NCBI RefSeq assembly: GCF_042683165.1
Contig: NZ_JBHUIZ010000012.1
Location: 62,001 to 126,000, forward strand
Source: Tigheibacillus halophilus
GTDB lineage: Bacteria; Bacillota; Bacilli; Bacillales; Amphibacillaceae
Reading direction: 5' to 3'
DNA length: 64,000 nt
In this document: one piece after another, positions 1-8,102 of the stretch
How positions within the stretch are numbered: the first letter of the stretch is position 1
How the letters are laid out: every line of letters begins with the position of its first letter
Translations under genes and position numbers: made by a program
The notes under the pieces: model-generated
What the model saw: only the letters and a program-made list of their open reading frames with translations
Databases searched by the model: none
What the model was told of the DNA's origin: nothing

Positions 1-529
1 AAAGCGTGTAATAGCAGTTGATTACTTGGATTACCGGATCAATCATGCGAAAAAGATGAACAATGTTGAGGTATTTGAGTTCACAAAATACCCTGATATG
101 GGCGAACATTTAAAAGAGATCACACATGGTGGGGCAGATGTCGTCATCGATTGTGTAGGTATGGACGGAAAGAAATCACCCCTAGAGTTTCTGGAACAAA
201 AATTCAAACTGCAGGGCGGAACCCTTGGACCTATTCAAATTTCTACTAAAGCTGTCCGAAAGTATGGGACAGTGCAAATGACTGGTGTTTACGGGGGTAA
301 CTATAATCTATTTCCATTAGGTGCATTTTGGATTAGAAATATTAATCTTAAAATGGGACAGGCTCCAGTCATTCATTTTATGCCAGAATTGTTTAAAAAA
401 ATAACAAATAACGAATTTGACCCAAGAGATATTATCACACACAAGATGTCCCTTGAAGAAGCAAGTCATGGTTATCGAATTTTTAATAATCGTGAGGATG
501 AATGTATAAAAGTCGTTTTAAAACCGTAA
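1..529 (+). CDS. Zinc-type alcohol/formaldehyde dehydrogenase, C-terminal part (gene cut by window start)
   Basis: The frame is open from base 2, so this is the 3' part of a longer gene; about 175 residues are visible. It begins in the NAD-binding half (ADVVIDCVG near the start) and ends in the usual C-terminal domain of the glutathione-independent formaldehyde dehydrogenase-like branch of medium-chain dehydrogenases. That fits NAD-dependent oxidation of a small alcohol or aldehyde in the cytosol. The catalytic zinc ligands lie upstream of the window, so activity cannot be judged. A TTG at 26 is internal and not the start. A hairpin terminator follows at 545-578. A degraded copy of bases ~145-530 lies in opposite orientation at 2590-2960. 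Confidence 0.8.
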   Translation, partial: KRVIAVDYLDYRINHAKKMNNVEVFEFTKYPDMGEHLKEITHGGADVVIDCVGMDGKKSPLEFLEQKFKLQGGTLGPIQISTKAVRKYGTVQMTGVYGGNYNLFPLGAFWIRNINLKMGQAPVIHFMPELFKKITNNEFDPRDIITHKMSLEEASHGYRIFNNREDECIKVVLKP

Positions 530-544
530 TCCTCTTCTCTTTCC

Positions 545-578
545 AAAAAGACTTCATACTTTGTATAGAAGTCTTTTT
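545..578 (+). terminator. Rho-independent terminator after the dehydrogenase
   Basis: An 11-bp perfect stem (AAAAAGACTTC / GAAGTCTTTTT) with a 12-base loop ends in a T run, 16 bases after the dehydrogenase stop. A related hairpin lies at 2500-2529. Confidence 0.8.
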
Positions 579-612
579 ATTCGACCATTTAGCCAAGAAG
601 GTCAAAAAGTAA

Positions 613-933
613 TTGATAGATACAATGAATAAACTCGCATACAGTAAAGACGAACCTGCTGACCTAGTCAATGTAGCAATTGAAGAGCTAATACATCAAA
701 AATATGAACTTCCCATCTACAATACTTTAAAAGATGCAGCCAATGATGTTCGAAAAAGGTCTTATCGTATGATTTATCATAACTTACTTAATGAAAATCA
801 AAAAGAGAGCGTGAATCAACTTTTCGAGGTATCAGAAGGTTCTACAAACAGTCCATGGAATCAATTGAAAGAGGATGCAAAAAGAGCGACTTTATCACAT
901 TTAGAACTCTCGTTGCTCGCCGAGATTGGTTAA
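613..933 (+). pseudogene. Fragment of a Tn3-family transposase (DUF4158 region)
   Basis: This open frame of 106 codons resembles the N-terminal DUF4158 region of Tn3-family transposases (IEELIHQKYELP, then a basic helix and LSHL near the end). It has no ribosome site and a stop directly upstream at 610. Related sequence continues in other frames on both sides: 579-630 reads RPFSQEGQKVIDRYNE in another frame, and a stretch past ~900 continues in a third. The gene is therefore truncated and frameshifted, with no catalytic DDE domain and no nearby resolvase or terminal repeats. I take it as a transposon scar. The family assignment rests on recalled motif resemblance only. Confidence 0.6.
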
Positions 934-1323
934 TGGAAACTGAACATCTCTACAGAATTACTTCATGATATTAAGAATTTGTGGAACAACAAAACGTATT
1001 TTTTGTTATTCAGCAATAGGGTCAAATCGTATTATGTGGTTAGCCGGTTTTTTCTGGTTGACCTATTTTTTTAGGTACTATTCTTGAGGTAGCCGGGATT
1101 AAAGAACTGTTAAGTAAAAATAAGTTGATCCGTTAAAGGGGTAGAATATTGAGTAAAGCTCCTTGTCCTAAAGGTCAGTTCAATAAAGAAAAAAGGTGTC
1201 TCTTTTGAGGAAGAATAAGCTTCTGTGTTGAAAGTAAACCACTTTTTTCAAACTTTTTTAATTTATTTGTAGTGAACAACATAAACATTCTATAGAAGAA
1301 AATTATTTCTATAGGAGGTTTCC
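934..1323. other. Gene-free stretch between the transposon scar and the SDR gene
   Basis: No convincing gene is seen. The stretch is AT-rich with stops in all frames. The last 20 bases hold the strong ribosome site (AGGAGG, 1314-1319) of the following dehydrogenase. I could not identify a clear promoter. Confidence 0.5.
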
Positions 1324-2304
1324 ATGGATCAAAAGGATCAAAGTCGTCAATTAGACCAAATAAAGCAAATGCAACAAATGTTTAAAGCGAACATGAAAAC
1401 TCAACCTTATCCCATGTACCCTAACTATGGGAAAATCACACGTTACGAAGAAATTCCGATAAGTTTACCTGAACAGCGCCAGCTGCGCCATCCCGGAGTG
1501 GAAAAATTTATGGTACCCCTTCCAATTATCGAAAACCCGAACTATAAAGGGAGTGAAAAGTTAACAGGAAAAGTAGCACTTATTACAGGGGGGGACAGTG
1601 GTATTGGTGCAGCAGTAGCAATTGCGTTTGCTAAAGAAGGCGCAGATGTTGCTATTTCATACTTAGATGAACATGAGGATGCAAATAGAACAAAAACGAG
1701 GATTGAACAACTCGGACAACGTTGTTTTCTAATGCCTGGGGACTTGCGAGACAAACAACAGTGTATCTCCATTGTAGAACAAACAGTAAATACGTTTGGA
1801 CGTCTCGATATTCTTTGTAACCACGTTGGTATCCAATTCCAACAACTAAGTCTGCTTGACATTACAGATGAGCAATTCGATGACACCTTCAAAGTTAATA
1901 TATACTCTCATTTTTACACAACAAGGGCAGCGCTTCCTCATTTAAAACCAGGCAGCTCAATCATTGGCACTTCTTCAGTGGTGACGTATGTAGGTGAGCA
2001 GCAAATGATTGATTATACGGCCACAAAAGGCGCAATAGTTGGTTGGACACGTGCCTTGGCTAAAAATGTCGTGAAACAAGGGATCCGAGTCAATGCCGTC
2101 GCCCCCGGCCGAATTTGGACCCCACTTATTTCAGCAAGTTTCTCGTCAGACCAAGTCGCTGTATATGGAGCATTTAATCCAATGGAACGAGTTGCCCATC
2201 CATTTGAACTCGCACCAACCTTTGTCTATCTTGCTTCTGATGATTCTCGTTTTGTTACTGGTCAAGTTCTTCATGTTGATGGGGGAGAATCCACACGTTC
2301 CTAA
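1324..2304 (+). CDS. SDR-family oxidoreductase of the general-stress YhxC/YdaD type
   Basis: This 326-residue NAD(P)-dependent short-chain dehydrogenase carries the long N-terminal extension (~75 residues, Gln/Met/Pro-rich) typical of the Bacillus YhxC/YdaD/YhdF branch. The nucleotide-binding motif TGGDSGIG is near residues 87-94 and the catalytic pair is Y231-x3-K235 (DYTATK). The usual NNAG strand motif reads CNHVG here, a noticeable change. The C-terminus ends VDGGE as in the family. Start ATG 1324 follows AGGAGG by 4-5 bases. The substrate is unknown; homologues are stress-induced cytosolic reductases. The gene is flanked by transposon debris and by antiparallel copies of a dehydrogenase gene, so it may have moved here. 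The following small ORF is 18 bases away and probably co-transcribed. Confidence 0.9.
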   Translation: MDQKDQSRQLDQIKQMQQMFKANMKTQPYPMYPNYGKITRYEEIPISLPEQRQLRHPGVEKFMVPLPIIENPNYKGSEKLTGKVALITGGDSGIGAAVAIAFAKEGADVAISYLDEHEDANRTKTRIEQLGQRCFLMPGDLRDKQQCISIVEQTVNTFGRLDILCNHVGIQFQQLSLLDITDEQFDDTFKVNIYSHFYTTRAALPHLKPGSSIIGTSSVVTYVGEQQMIDYTATKGAIVGWTRALAKNVVKQGIRVNAVAPGRIWTPLISASFSSDQVAVYGAFNPMERVAHPFELAPTFVYLASDDSRFVTGQVLHVDGGESTRS

Positions 2305-2322
2305 TGGAAGGGGGTTACCATT

Positions 2323-2487
2323 TTGAGATATGAATTTAATCCAGAAGTAAAGCTATTGCTAGTAAACCATTCAAATGAAAAAGTAAGGATGGTCTATATG
2401 GAGGATTCCTGGCCCATGCCAAAAATAGGACTGAGACCACCATATTATTGCTACCCAAGTTACGAGCTGAATTATCCAATAATCTAA
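2323..2487 (+). CDS. Small hypothetical protein, 54 residues
   Basis: A 54-codon frame begins with TTG 2323, seven to eight bases after a GGAAGGGGG ribosome site that overlaps the stop region of the preceding SDR gene. The product is rich in Tyr and Pro towards its end (PPYYCYPSYELNYP) and has no signal peptide or membrane segment. I do not recognise the family. The good ribosome site and tight coupling to the upstream gene are the only evidence that it is real; composition is compatible with coding sequence. Confidence 0.5.
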   Translation: MRYEFNPEVKLLLVNHSNEKVRMVYMEDSWPMPKIGLRPPYYCYPSYELNYPII

Positions 2488-2499
2488 ATAATAACAGAC

Positions 2500-2529
2500 A
2501 AAAAGACTTCTATACACAGTGTGGAAGTC
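2500..2529 (-). terminator. Terminator for reverse-strand transcription from the degraded dehydrogenase copy
   Basis: The stem GACTTC/GAAGTC, extended by paired ACAC/GTG bases, is followed on the reverse strand by TTTTT. It resembles the terminator at 545-578, so the duplicated unit may have included its terminator. Confidence 0.55.
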
Positions 2530-2589
2530 CATTCAACATTTCGCTTAGGGTTCGCAATTATGCTAACTTTCAATTCATCCATTTAAACT

Positions 2590-2960
2590 AATAGGATAAC
2601 GGTTTTAAAACGACTTTTATACAGTCGTCCTCACGATTATTAAACATTTGATAACCATGACTTGCTTATCCAAGGGCCACTTTGTATGTGGGTCAAACTC
2701 GTTATTCGTTATTTTTTCAAAAAATTCAGGCATAAAATGTATGACTGATGCCAGTCCCATTCTCAGATTGATATTCCTAACTCAACCCAATGGAAACACA
2801 TTATAGTTGCCCCCATAAACATCTATTAATTGGACCGTTCCATATTTTTGCACAGCTTTTGTAGAAATTTGAATAGGTCCAAGGGTTCCACCTTGGCAAC
2901 TTTAATTTTTGTTCAAGAATCTCCAAAGATGATTTATTCCCGTCAATACCTACACAATTG
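2590..2960 (-). pseudogene. Degraded copy of the dehydrogenase 3' half
   Basis: Read on the reverse strand, this segment matches bases ~145-530 closely, for example the region encoding NNREDxCIKVVLKP and that encoding GGTLGPIQISTKAV. It has small deletions, one around the segment matching 310-340 and one around 430-450, plus stops, so it cannot make protein. Similarity begins abruptly at the bases for CVG(M/I)DG. It is an antiparallel, decayed paralogue of the gene at the window start. Confidence 0.85.
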
Positions 2961-2970
2961 TGGATTTGAA

Positions 2971-3050
2971 ATAAAGTCGTACCGTTTATAAAAAAGATGT
3001 ACCGTTTTAAAGAAAGTTATACCGTTTACAAAAAAGTTGCACCGTTTTAT
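2971..3050. repeat. Four direct repeats of about 20 bp (iteron-like)
   Basis: Four copies of a unit close to AAAAAAGTTGTACCGTTTTA follow each other with a period of exactly 20 bases; the conserved core is ACCGTTT, at 2981, 3001, 3021 and 3041. Spacing of about two helical turns places all cores on one DNA face, as in plasmid replication iterons or a multi-site operator. No replication gene is nearby, so function is unknown. Confidence 0.75.
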
Positions 3051-3120
3051 TCCTTTTCGATTAAAGGATTCTATGTGAGTTTTAATTAAACTTTTTTATA
3101 AAAAGGAATGTTCATTCAAA

Positions 3121-3171
3121 AAGAAAAGAACCCATTTTGATCAATCTTTTTTCAAAATGGATTCTTTTCTT
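3121..3171. terminator. Strong bidirectional hairpin
   Basis: A 20-bp stem with a single G-T wobble (3121-3140 with 3152-3171) around an 11-base loop has A-rich and T-rich flanks on both sides, suiting termination in either direction. No intact gene lies directly beside it. Confidence 0.75.
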
Positions 3172-3987
3172 TTACCGTAAAATATGGATTTGTCGAACGT
3201 TTTTGATCAAACTTTATTTTAAAGTTACATGAATTTGATCTCCCTGTTACTTTCTTCTTTCTAGTGCTAAAAGTTTTTCCTAAAGCAGAAAGGAACCGGG
3301 GTAAAGAAGCAGAAAAAAATTAGGTAAGCCAAATGGTTTTTTAATACCAATCAATACAATTCAGGCTGGATCCAATATCAGGGTCCAGTCTATTTTTTGG
3401 GCAATATCTCTCCAATACCTTGTTCAATAAGGGTCTTAAGTATCTAATGAAACCGGATCCAGCAAAGAGAGAAGAGGCTAGAGTAGGGTACTGACTTATT
3501 AACAATTAAACATAGTAGTCGTAGGAAATAGAGAAAAGCAAATTATAAATTGTGGGCCTCTTATTAGCTAGTATTGCTGAGGGCTTCTCAGAGATAGTTG
3601 TGTATGATGGATAAAGATTTAAAAAATGTAATTCAATTAATACCGAAGAAAATTACTTCTTCATCAATCTATTGGCGTTTGGCAAGCTGGCAACGAAACT
3701 GGACAAAACATTGGCCCAAAAAGCTCTTTCACTTCAGGATCGACACGAAAACGATTGATAGGCTGGGCAATCCGTTTCACGTAAAAAAAATGCGGCCGCC
3801 TCTTTCGGAATGCTTGCAACTAAAGCCATTTACAGTAATGACAATATCGTTTTTCTGTACCTTTATTTCAAAACCTAAAGGCAAAACGACTTGATTCACA
3901 TGTATAAACGTAGGGGCAACTTTGATGTGTGGTAACTCTTATTTCAGAAGGTGTCCTTTTTTACTTCTAACATTATTTTAAAATATA
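3172..3987. other. Decayed non-coding stretch
   Basis: No supportable gene is present. A small terminator-like hairpin sits at about 3364-3398 (CTGGATCC/GGGTCCAG then a T-rich tract). A 98-codon forward frame at 3598-3894 lacks a ribosome site and resembles nothing known to me. The reverse strand between ~3660 and 3910 gives protein-like segments split between frames (for example VNQVVLPLGFEIKVQKND), which suggests the remains of a reverse-strand gene downstream of the DUF2642 pair. Confidence 0.45.
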
Positions 3988-4060
3988 AATAAGCGTGGTA
4001 TCCGCCTAAATGGCGAGGATACCACGCTTATTGTTTTCATTTACCAGGTTTTGCCCCAGC
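3988..4060. repeat. Hairpin repeat, copy A (also terminates the DUF2642 genes)
   Basis: A 16-bp perfect stem (AATAAGCGTGGTATCC with its complement, 3988-4003 and 4017-4032) carries an inner GCC/GGC pair. It is followed by TTGTTTT and then CCAGGTTTTGxCCxAGC. The same arrangement, hairpin plus tail, occurs at 11041-11115, so this is a dispersed element and not only a terminator. Confidence 0.75.
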
Positions 4061-4079
4061 CACATGAGTGGTCAAAAGG

Positions 4080-4292
4080 TTAGGCTGCTGCTACGGGGAA
4101 ACGAACAAAATTGATGGCAGCTAAGGAAATATATACTTTGGTGTTTCCATAGCCACTACTGATTTCGATCACAAGTACTAATTCTGGGGTTACGGTTGAA
4201 AGTATGCCATCAATGAGATTGTTATCAGTTGCAACCTCAACTCTCGAACCAGCCCTATTGGCTAATTCAGCAGCAAGTGTATTCTGAAACAT
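4080..4292 (-). CDS. Small DUF2642-type protein, probably spore-coat associated
   Basis: The 70-residue product is almost entirely one small beta-rich domain (LANRAGSRVEVATDNN, then GILSTVTPELVLVIE). It resembles the DUF2642 family found in spore-coat-associated proteins of Bacillaceae. ATG 4292 follows AAGGGAGGG. It lies 15 bases after the larger DUF2642 gene, so the two form an operon read away from the sat genes. No signal peptide or membrane segment is present, which fits mother-cell synthesis. The spore role is inferred from family and company. Confidence 0.65.
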   Translation of the reverse strand: MFQNTLAAELANRAGSRVEVATDNNLIDGILSTVTPELVLVIEISSGYGNTKVYISLAAINFVRFPVAAA

Positions 4293-4307
4293 TTTATAGA
4301 CCCTCCC

Positions 4308-4661
4308 TTACATTTCACTGACAAATTCGATTTTATCTATGCGGACCAAGGTTTGCTCACCGTTACCTTCTACCAATACTACGTAATCATTTTTAACTGC
4401 AATTAGTGTTCCTGTAACGGTATCAAAAGGGGTGGTAATCTGTACCTGTTCGTTTAATAGGCTCATTAATAGTTCGCGCATGGTTCTAGGAGGAGTTGGG
4501 GTGGTGCCTCCGCCTGAACTCCTTCCAATATCGACATCAAAATCGACATTTAAGCCTGGTAAGTTCAAGGAAAAGTCGTTACTAAGCCCGCTGCTAGTAA
4601 TGCCTTGTGACAATTGGTTAAGAACATTTAGCAGTTCCCGCTGACGAGTAGTTAGTGCCAA
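4308..4661 (-). CDS. DUF2642 domain protein, probable spore coat component
   Basis: This 117-residue protein has an N-terminal helical segment (residues 1-35), a Gly/Thr/Pro linker (SSGGGTTPTPPR, about 49-60) and a C-terminal DUF2642-like domain (LLNEQVQITTPFDTVTGTLIAVKNDYVVL). Start TTG 4661 is supported by AAAGGATG eight to ten bases upstream. It is the first gene of a two-gene reverse operon that ends at the hairpin 3988-4032. Related Bacillaceae proteins are found with spore coat genes. I saw no convincing sigma-K or sigma-E promoter upstream. Confidence 0.7.
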   Translation of the reverse strand: MALTTRQRELLNVLNQLSQGITSSGLSNDFSLNLPGLNVDFDVDIGRSSGGGTTPTPPRTMRELLMSLLNEQVQITTPFDTVTGTLIAVKNDYVVLVEGNGEQTLVRIDKIEFVSEM

Positions 4662-5098
4662 TTAGTATTCATCCTTTCTGTAATATAATGATCTTTCTCT
4701 ATTTACTATATTCCGTTGCTGTCCAACGGGAAGGGCTTTTATTAAGAAGTATTGTAAATCCACCAATGCCTTAGACTGAAGATAGATAACTAGTATCAAC
4801 TTGTCAAACTGACTGTTATTTCATAAAGGAAAAAAATAGGTGTCTAAATGTTAATTGAATTAGACGATGATTGATATCACTTCATCATCGGATGAATATT
4901 GATGTAGTAAACCGCTAGAAGGATAAGAGATATAATGCGTAAGCAACAAATTTTTTGTTAGAAAGACAAAGGGCTAAAACAAGCCATAAGCAGTGCATGT
5001 TAAGAACAAGAAATAGAGACTAAAGTTGCTACACATTTTACTATTTCTTAATTCTTAATAGGGTAGTGTATGGAAAACAAAATTTAAGGGGGGATTGT
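4662..5098. other. Divergent intergenic region before the sat operon
   Basis: The 437 bases contain no gene. An S-box (SAM) riboswitch, common before Bacillus sulfate genes, was looked for and its conserved sequences were not seen. The only clear signal is the ribosome site AAGGGGGG (5085-5092) of sat. Transcription of the sulfation operon therefore probably uses another control. Confidence 0.5.
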
Positions 5099-6250
5099 AT
5101 GGTCAATCAACCACATGGAGGAAAGCTGATCAACTGCGAATTTACTGGTGAAAAAAGAGATGAAGCGATCAAAAATGCTCAAAAGCTTCCATTTATAACG
5201 GCTAGTTCCTGGGTGATTTCTGATTTGGAGCTGATTGGGACAGGAGGCTTTAGTCCGTTGACAGGATTCATGATGCAAGCTGATTATGAGAATGTTGTGC
5301 AACATACCCGTCTTGCAAATGGCGTGATCTGGAGTATTCCGATTACGCTGCCAGTAACTGAAAAACAAGCTAAAGAATTTCACCTTGGTGAACAAATTGC
5401 ACTTAAAGGTAAGGATGGCATCATTTATGGGACGATTACCTTGGCCGAGAAATACGCATATGATAAAAAAAAGGAAGCACAGCATATTTATGGCACGACT
5501 GACGTGGCGCATCCAGGTGTGAAAAAAGTCTATGAGAAAGGAAATATATACCTTGGCGGCAAGATTACGTTGCTCAACCGTCCCGACCATAGTCAGTTTG
5601 CAGCGTATTATAAAGATCCTGTGGAAACACGAAGGATGTTTGAGGAACTAGGATGGAAAACAATTGTTGGTTTTCAGACACGCAACCCGGTTCATCGTGC
5701 GCATGAGCACATTCAAAAAACAGCACTCGAGTCTGTGGATGGCCTCCTGCTGAATCCGCTCGTTGGTGAAACGAAATCCGATGATATCCCCGCGGAAATC
5801 CGGATGGAAAGCTATGAAACTATTTTAAAAAACTACTATGTTCAAGATCGTGTTCGACTTGTCATCTATCCGGCAGCCATGCGCTATGCTGGGCCAAAAG
5901 AGGCGATTCTGCATGCGATTGTCAGAAAAAACTATGGCTGCACACATTTCATTGTTGGACGTGATCATGCTGGTGTAGGTGATTACTATGGGACCTATGA
6001 TGCTCAAGAGCTAATAGCACAATATGAGGAAGAGCTTGGCATTCAGATTTTTAAATTTGAGCATGCGTTTTACTGCAAAATTTGTGAAAATATGGCATCC
6101 GCAAAAACGTGTCCACATAGTAAGGAAAATCATGTTCACTTAAGCGGCACAAAAGTACGTGAACTGCTCCGCGATGGTAAACGTCCACCAAAGGAATTTT
6201 CCCGCCCGGAGGTAGCAGATGTACTCATTAAAGGGATGCAAGGAAATTAA
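5099..6250 (+). CDS. sat: Sulfate adenylyltransferase (ATP sulfurylase)
   Basis: It makes APS and pyrophosphate from ATP and sulfate in the cytosol. The 383-residue protein is of the monomeric bacterial Sat type. It shows the ATP-binding QTRNPVHRAHE, the second nucleotide motif GRDHAGVGDYY, and the C-terminal FYCKICENMASAKTCPHS cysteine cluster followed by SGTKVRELLRDG. ATG 5099 follows AAGGGGGG at ideal spacing; the longer GTG 5066 start has no ribosome site. It is the first gene of sat-permease-cysC-cysQ. No PAPS reductase (cysH) is present, unlike the B. subtilis cysH operon, so the product seems aimed at sulfation as much as at cysteine synthesis. Confidence 0.95.
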   Translation: MVNQPHGGKLINCEFTGEKRDEAIKNAQKLPFITASSWVISDLELIGTGGFSPLTGFMMQADYENVVQHTRLANGVIWSIPITLPVTEKQAKEFHLGEQIALKGKDGIIYGTITLAEKYAYDKKKEAQHIYGTTDVAHPGVKKVYEKGNIYLGGKITLLNRPDHSQFAAYYKDPVETRRMFEELGWKTIVGFQTRNPVHRAHEHIQKTALESVDGLLLNPLVGETKSDDIPAEIRMESYETILKNYYVQDRVRLVIYPAAMRYAGPKEAILHAIVRKNYGCTHFIVGRDHAGVGDYYGTYDAQELIAQYEEELGIQIFKFEHAFYCKICENMASAKTCPHSKENHVHLSGTKVRELLRDGKRPPKEFSRPEVADVLIKGMQGN

Positions 6251-6311
6251 GCAAAGCAAAGCGGTTTGAAAAGGGTAGATCTAATTCACGAAAAGGAGAT
6301 ATAACTATGCC

Positions 6312-8090
6312 ATGTCGCCTGCAATGATATTTGTTTTGATTTTACTGTTAACTATGTTTGCGGCGTTGATTTTTGAGGTGGCCCGGCCAGATATGATTGT
6401 TTTTTCAGTGCTGGTTATATTGCTGCTGTCTGGTATTCTGACGGTCGATGAAGCACTGAGCGGTTTTTCCAATGAAGGAATGCTGACGGTCGCGTTGATG
6501 TTCATCATTGCCGGCGCTGTCCATAAGAGTGGTTTTATTGACCAATGGCTGGAAAAATGGCTTCAAAACAGCCGTACCCACACAGGTACGATGATCCGTT
6601 TTTTTGTACCGATATCAGCGTTCTCGGCTTTTTTAAACAATACGCCGATCGTCGTAACGTTTACCCCCATGATAAAAAAATGGTGCGAAACCCGGGGGAT
6701 CGCTCCTTCTAAGTTTTTGATTCCATTATCTTTTGCCACAATTTTGGGTGGGATGATCACATTGATGGGAACATCCACGAATCTCGTCGTTCATGGATTG
6801 CTGCTGGACTTCGGACTGGAAGGATTTTCGTTATTTACACTCACTGTCGTTGGTGTACCGGTTGCACTGATCGGGCTCATTTATTTATTTACAATTGGGT
6901 ATAAACTGTTACCGGATAACAAAGGCTTCGGTGAGAAGATGAAGGAAGACTCTAAAGAATATATCGCTGAAATGCAAGTGACACAGGATTTCGCAAACCT
7001 TGATAGAAGTGTCAAGCAAGCTGGCCTACGTGAATTGAAAGGACTTTATTTGATTGAGATTATCCGTGGTAAGGAACGTATTTCACCGGTTAGATCAACA
7101 ACGGTGATTCATGCTGGCGATCGGTTGATTTTCACTGGCTTGATTTCAACGATTGCCGATTTGCAAAAAATAAAAGGTTTGGAGCTGGAAACAGGGACGA
7201 ACATTACCCTTCATGATTTGAAAGATGGATCGACCAATTTAGTGGATGCCGTTGTGTCAGACCAGGCGTCATTTTTATCCAAGTCAATTAAACAGTCGAA
7301 ATTCCGATCACGTTATGATGCGGGTGTTATTGCGGTGCATCGGAATAATGAACGGATCCGGAGTAAGGTTGGGGATATTGTTTTAAAACCAGGGGACTCG
7401 TTATTACTTGTGGCTGGCAGTGACTTTGTTGAAAAATACCAGCAATCAAATGACTTTTTTGTTGTGTCATCACTGGGTATACCGATTACCTTGCACCAGA
7501 GCACAAAAAAAGGATGGTTTTCCATCCTTCTGTTGCTCGCGACGATTGTGACAGTAACATTTGGGTGGCTCGATATGTTTAAGGCGATGGCATTGGCTGT
7601 CTTAATCCTTTTAACAGCAAAAATTATTACTCCCCAGGAAGCCAAGAAATATGTTCATTTCAATGTTTTATTGCTGATTGCCAGTTCGCTTGGAATTGGC
7701 ACCGCTATGATGAAAACAGGTCTTGCAGAATGGATTGCGTCTGCCCTGTTAAGTTTTGGCGAACCGTTGGGTTTATTAGTGATTTTATTTTTAATTTATC
7801 TCTTGACGAATGTATTTACGGAGATTGTCACCAATAGCGCAGCAGCTGTCATTATGCTGCCGATCGGAATTGAAATCGCACAGAGGCTCGCTGTTGATCC
7901 AAGAGGCATTGCTGTCTTGATTGCGATAGCTGCATCGGCAAGTTTTATCACCCCAATCGGTTACCAGACGAATTTAATCGTGTATGGTCCTGGCGGCTAC
8001 AAGTTTACGGACTACGTAAAAGTTGGATTTCCACTCAGTTTAATAGTAATGGTGACGTCTGTTTTGATTATTTACTATGTATGGTTTTAG
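6312..8090 (+). CDS. SLC13-family permease with two TrkA-C domains, probable sulfate importer
   Basis: The 592-residue membrane protein has hydrophobic blocks at residues ~1-210 and ~395-592. They flank two cytosolic TrkA-C/RCK-C domains (~225-375; HAGDRLIFTG and KPGDSLLLVAG mark their ends). This is the layout of divalent-anion:sodium symporters, several of which carry sulfate; NTPIVV and TNSAAAVIMLP are typical helix-hairpin motifs. Position between sat and cysC supports sulfate as substrate (inference). The start is odd: AGGAG (6294-6298) is best spaced for ATG 6307, which reads six codons to a stop, while the true frame opens at ATG 6312 in another frame. Translation may depend on this overlap. 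Confidence 0.88.
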   Translation: MSPAMIFVLILLLTMFAALIFEVARPDMIVFSVLVILLLSGILTVDEALSGFSNEGMLTVALMFIIAGAVHKSGFIDQWLEKWLQNSRTHTGTMIRFFVPISAFSAFLNNTPIVVTFTPMIKKWCETRGIAPSKFLIPLSFATILGGMITLMGTSTNLVVHGLLLDFGLEGFSLFTLTVVGVPVALIGLIYLFTIGYKLLPDNKGFGEKMKEDSKEYIAEMQVTQDFANLDRSVKQAGLRELKGLYLIEIIRGKERISPVRSTTVIHAGDRLIFTGLISTIADLQKIKGLELETGTNITLHDLKDGSTNLVDAVVSDQASFLSKSIKQSKFRSRYDAGVIAVHRNNERIRSKVGDIVLKPGDSLLLVAGSDFVEKYQQSNDFFVVSSLGIPITLHQSTKKGWFSILLLLATIVTVTFGWLDMFKAMALAVLILLTAKIITPQEAKKYVHFNVLLLIASSLGIGTAMMKTGLAEWIASALLSFGEPLGLLVILFLIYLLTNVFTEIVTNSAAAVIMLPIGIEIAQRLAVDPRGIAVLIAIAASASFITPIGYQTNLIVYGPGGYKFTDYVKVGFPLSLIVMVTSVLIIYYVWF

Positions 8091-8102
8091 GAGGAAGCAC
8101 TG

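Noticed and set aside
2971..3050. CRISPR array
   Set aside because: Repeats are 20 bp with no unique spacers of regular length and no cas genes.
3598..3894. 98-codon forward open frame
   Set aside because: No ribosome site, no family resemblance, in a decayed stretch where the reverse strand looks more protein-like.
4662..5098. Possible SAM (S-box) riboswitch before sat
   Set aside because: The conserved S-box helices and the usual terminator were not found by reading the region.
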